From: Gammaproteobacteria bacterium
GTDB lineage: Bacteria > Pseudomonadota > Gammaproteobacteria > Pseudomonadales > Cellvibrionaceae
DNA: 64,000 nucleotides
NCBI GenBank assembly: GCA_021151835.1
Contig: JAGKWO010000017.1
Coordinates: 124,001 to 188,000, forward strand
Direction: 5' to 3'
The notes below the pieces were generated by a model. That model had not been told where the DNA came from, did not search any database, and worked only from the letters and a program-made list of their open reading frames with translations. Each line of letters opens with the position of its first letter. The stretch's first letter is position 1. The position numbers and the translations under genes are program-made. Below, piece after piece: positions 63,930-64,000 of the stretch.

Positions 63930-64000
63930 GGTTTACCTTGTGTTATGCAACGGGTCCGATTGGGGGGGGCGCATCTTATCATGGGTGTGTCGCGGTGCGG

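Overview
The window looks like chromosome of a Cellvibrio/Saccharophagus-type gammaproteobacterium (inference from gene order and protein style; no 16S is present). Most of it is housekeeping sequence in an order familiar from Pseudomonas and relatives: mfd-csiV; the 5'-methylthioinosine phosphorylase gene; and the long minus-strand run leuC-leuD-leuB-asd-fimV-truA-trpF-(trpB-trpA)-accD-folC-SPOR protein-cvpA-purF-metZ. I see no phage, transposase, integrase or CRISPR array.

The accessory element is a biosynthetic island at about 4.8-20.0 kb, between csiV and a csp/mtnP block. Reading on the minus strand it holds a sterol-desaturase-like hydroxylase, a 3133-residue one-module PKS-NRPS (KS-AT-DH-KR-ACP-C-A-PCP-TE) and two tandem phytoene-desaturase-like FAD oxidoreductases. 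A type II thioesterase is divergent, across an AT-rich control region. This is the architecture of polycyclic tetramate macrolactam (PTM; HSAF/ikarugamycin/alteramide) clusters. The specificity residues I extracted by hand from the A domain (DVGELGSID) match the ornithine code, which fits a PTM. The third ring-forming gene of ikarugamycin-type clusters (a zinc alcohol dehydrogenase) and the extra oxidoreductases of HSAF are absent, so the product should be a simpler, perhaps bicyclic, PTM.

20.2-24.8 kb: a CspD-like protein; a purine salvage/methylglyoxal group (mtnP, hpt, mgsA); htpG with a textbook heat-shock (sigma-32) promoter; and tRNA-Val(GAC) with its promoter and terminator. 24.8-43.5 kb: the long minus-strand run for methionine, purine, folate, fatty acid, tryptophan, lysine/threonine and leucine synthesis plus fimV. 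Two anomalies stand out. First, cvpA and purF are joined in frame into one ORF that has lost the PurF N-terminal catalytic cysteine. Second, a DapF-family gene sits between leuD and leuB with both catalytic cysteines replaced by serine.

43.6-64 kb: a LysR regulator divergent from leuC, an outer-membrane barrel protein, a patatin/beta-barrel (PlpD-like) protein, a DAHP synthase, two proteins of unknown role, prc, xthA, a LysR/azoR/pirin module, an FGGY kinase, a DUF1820 protein, a marR-emrA-emrB efflux operon, a DEAD-box helicase and a DUF6172 protein. Strong intrinsic terminators separate many of these units.
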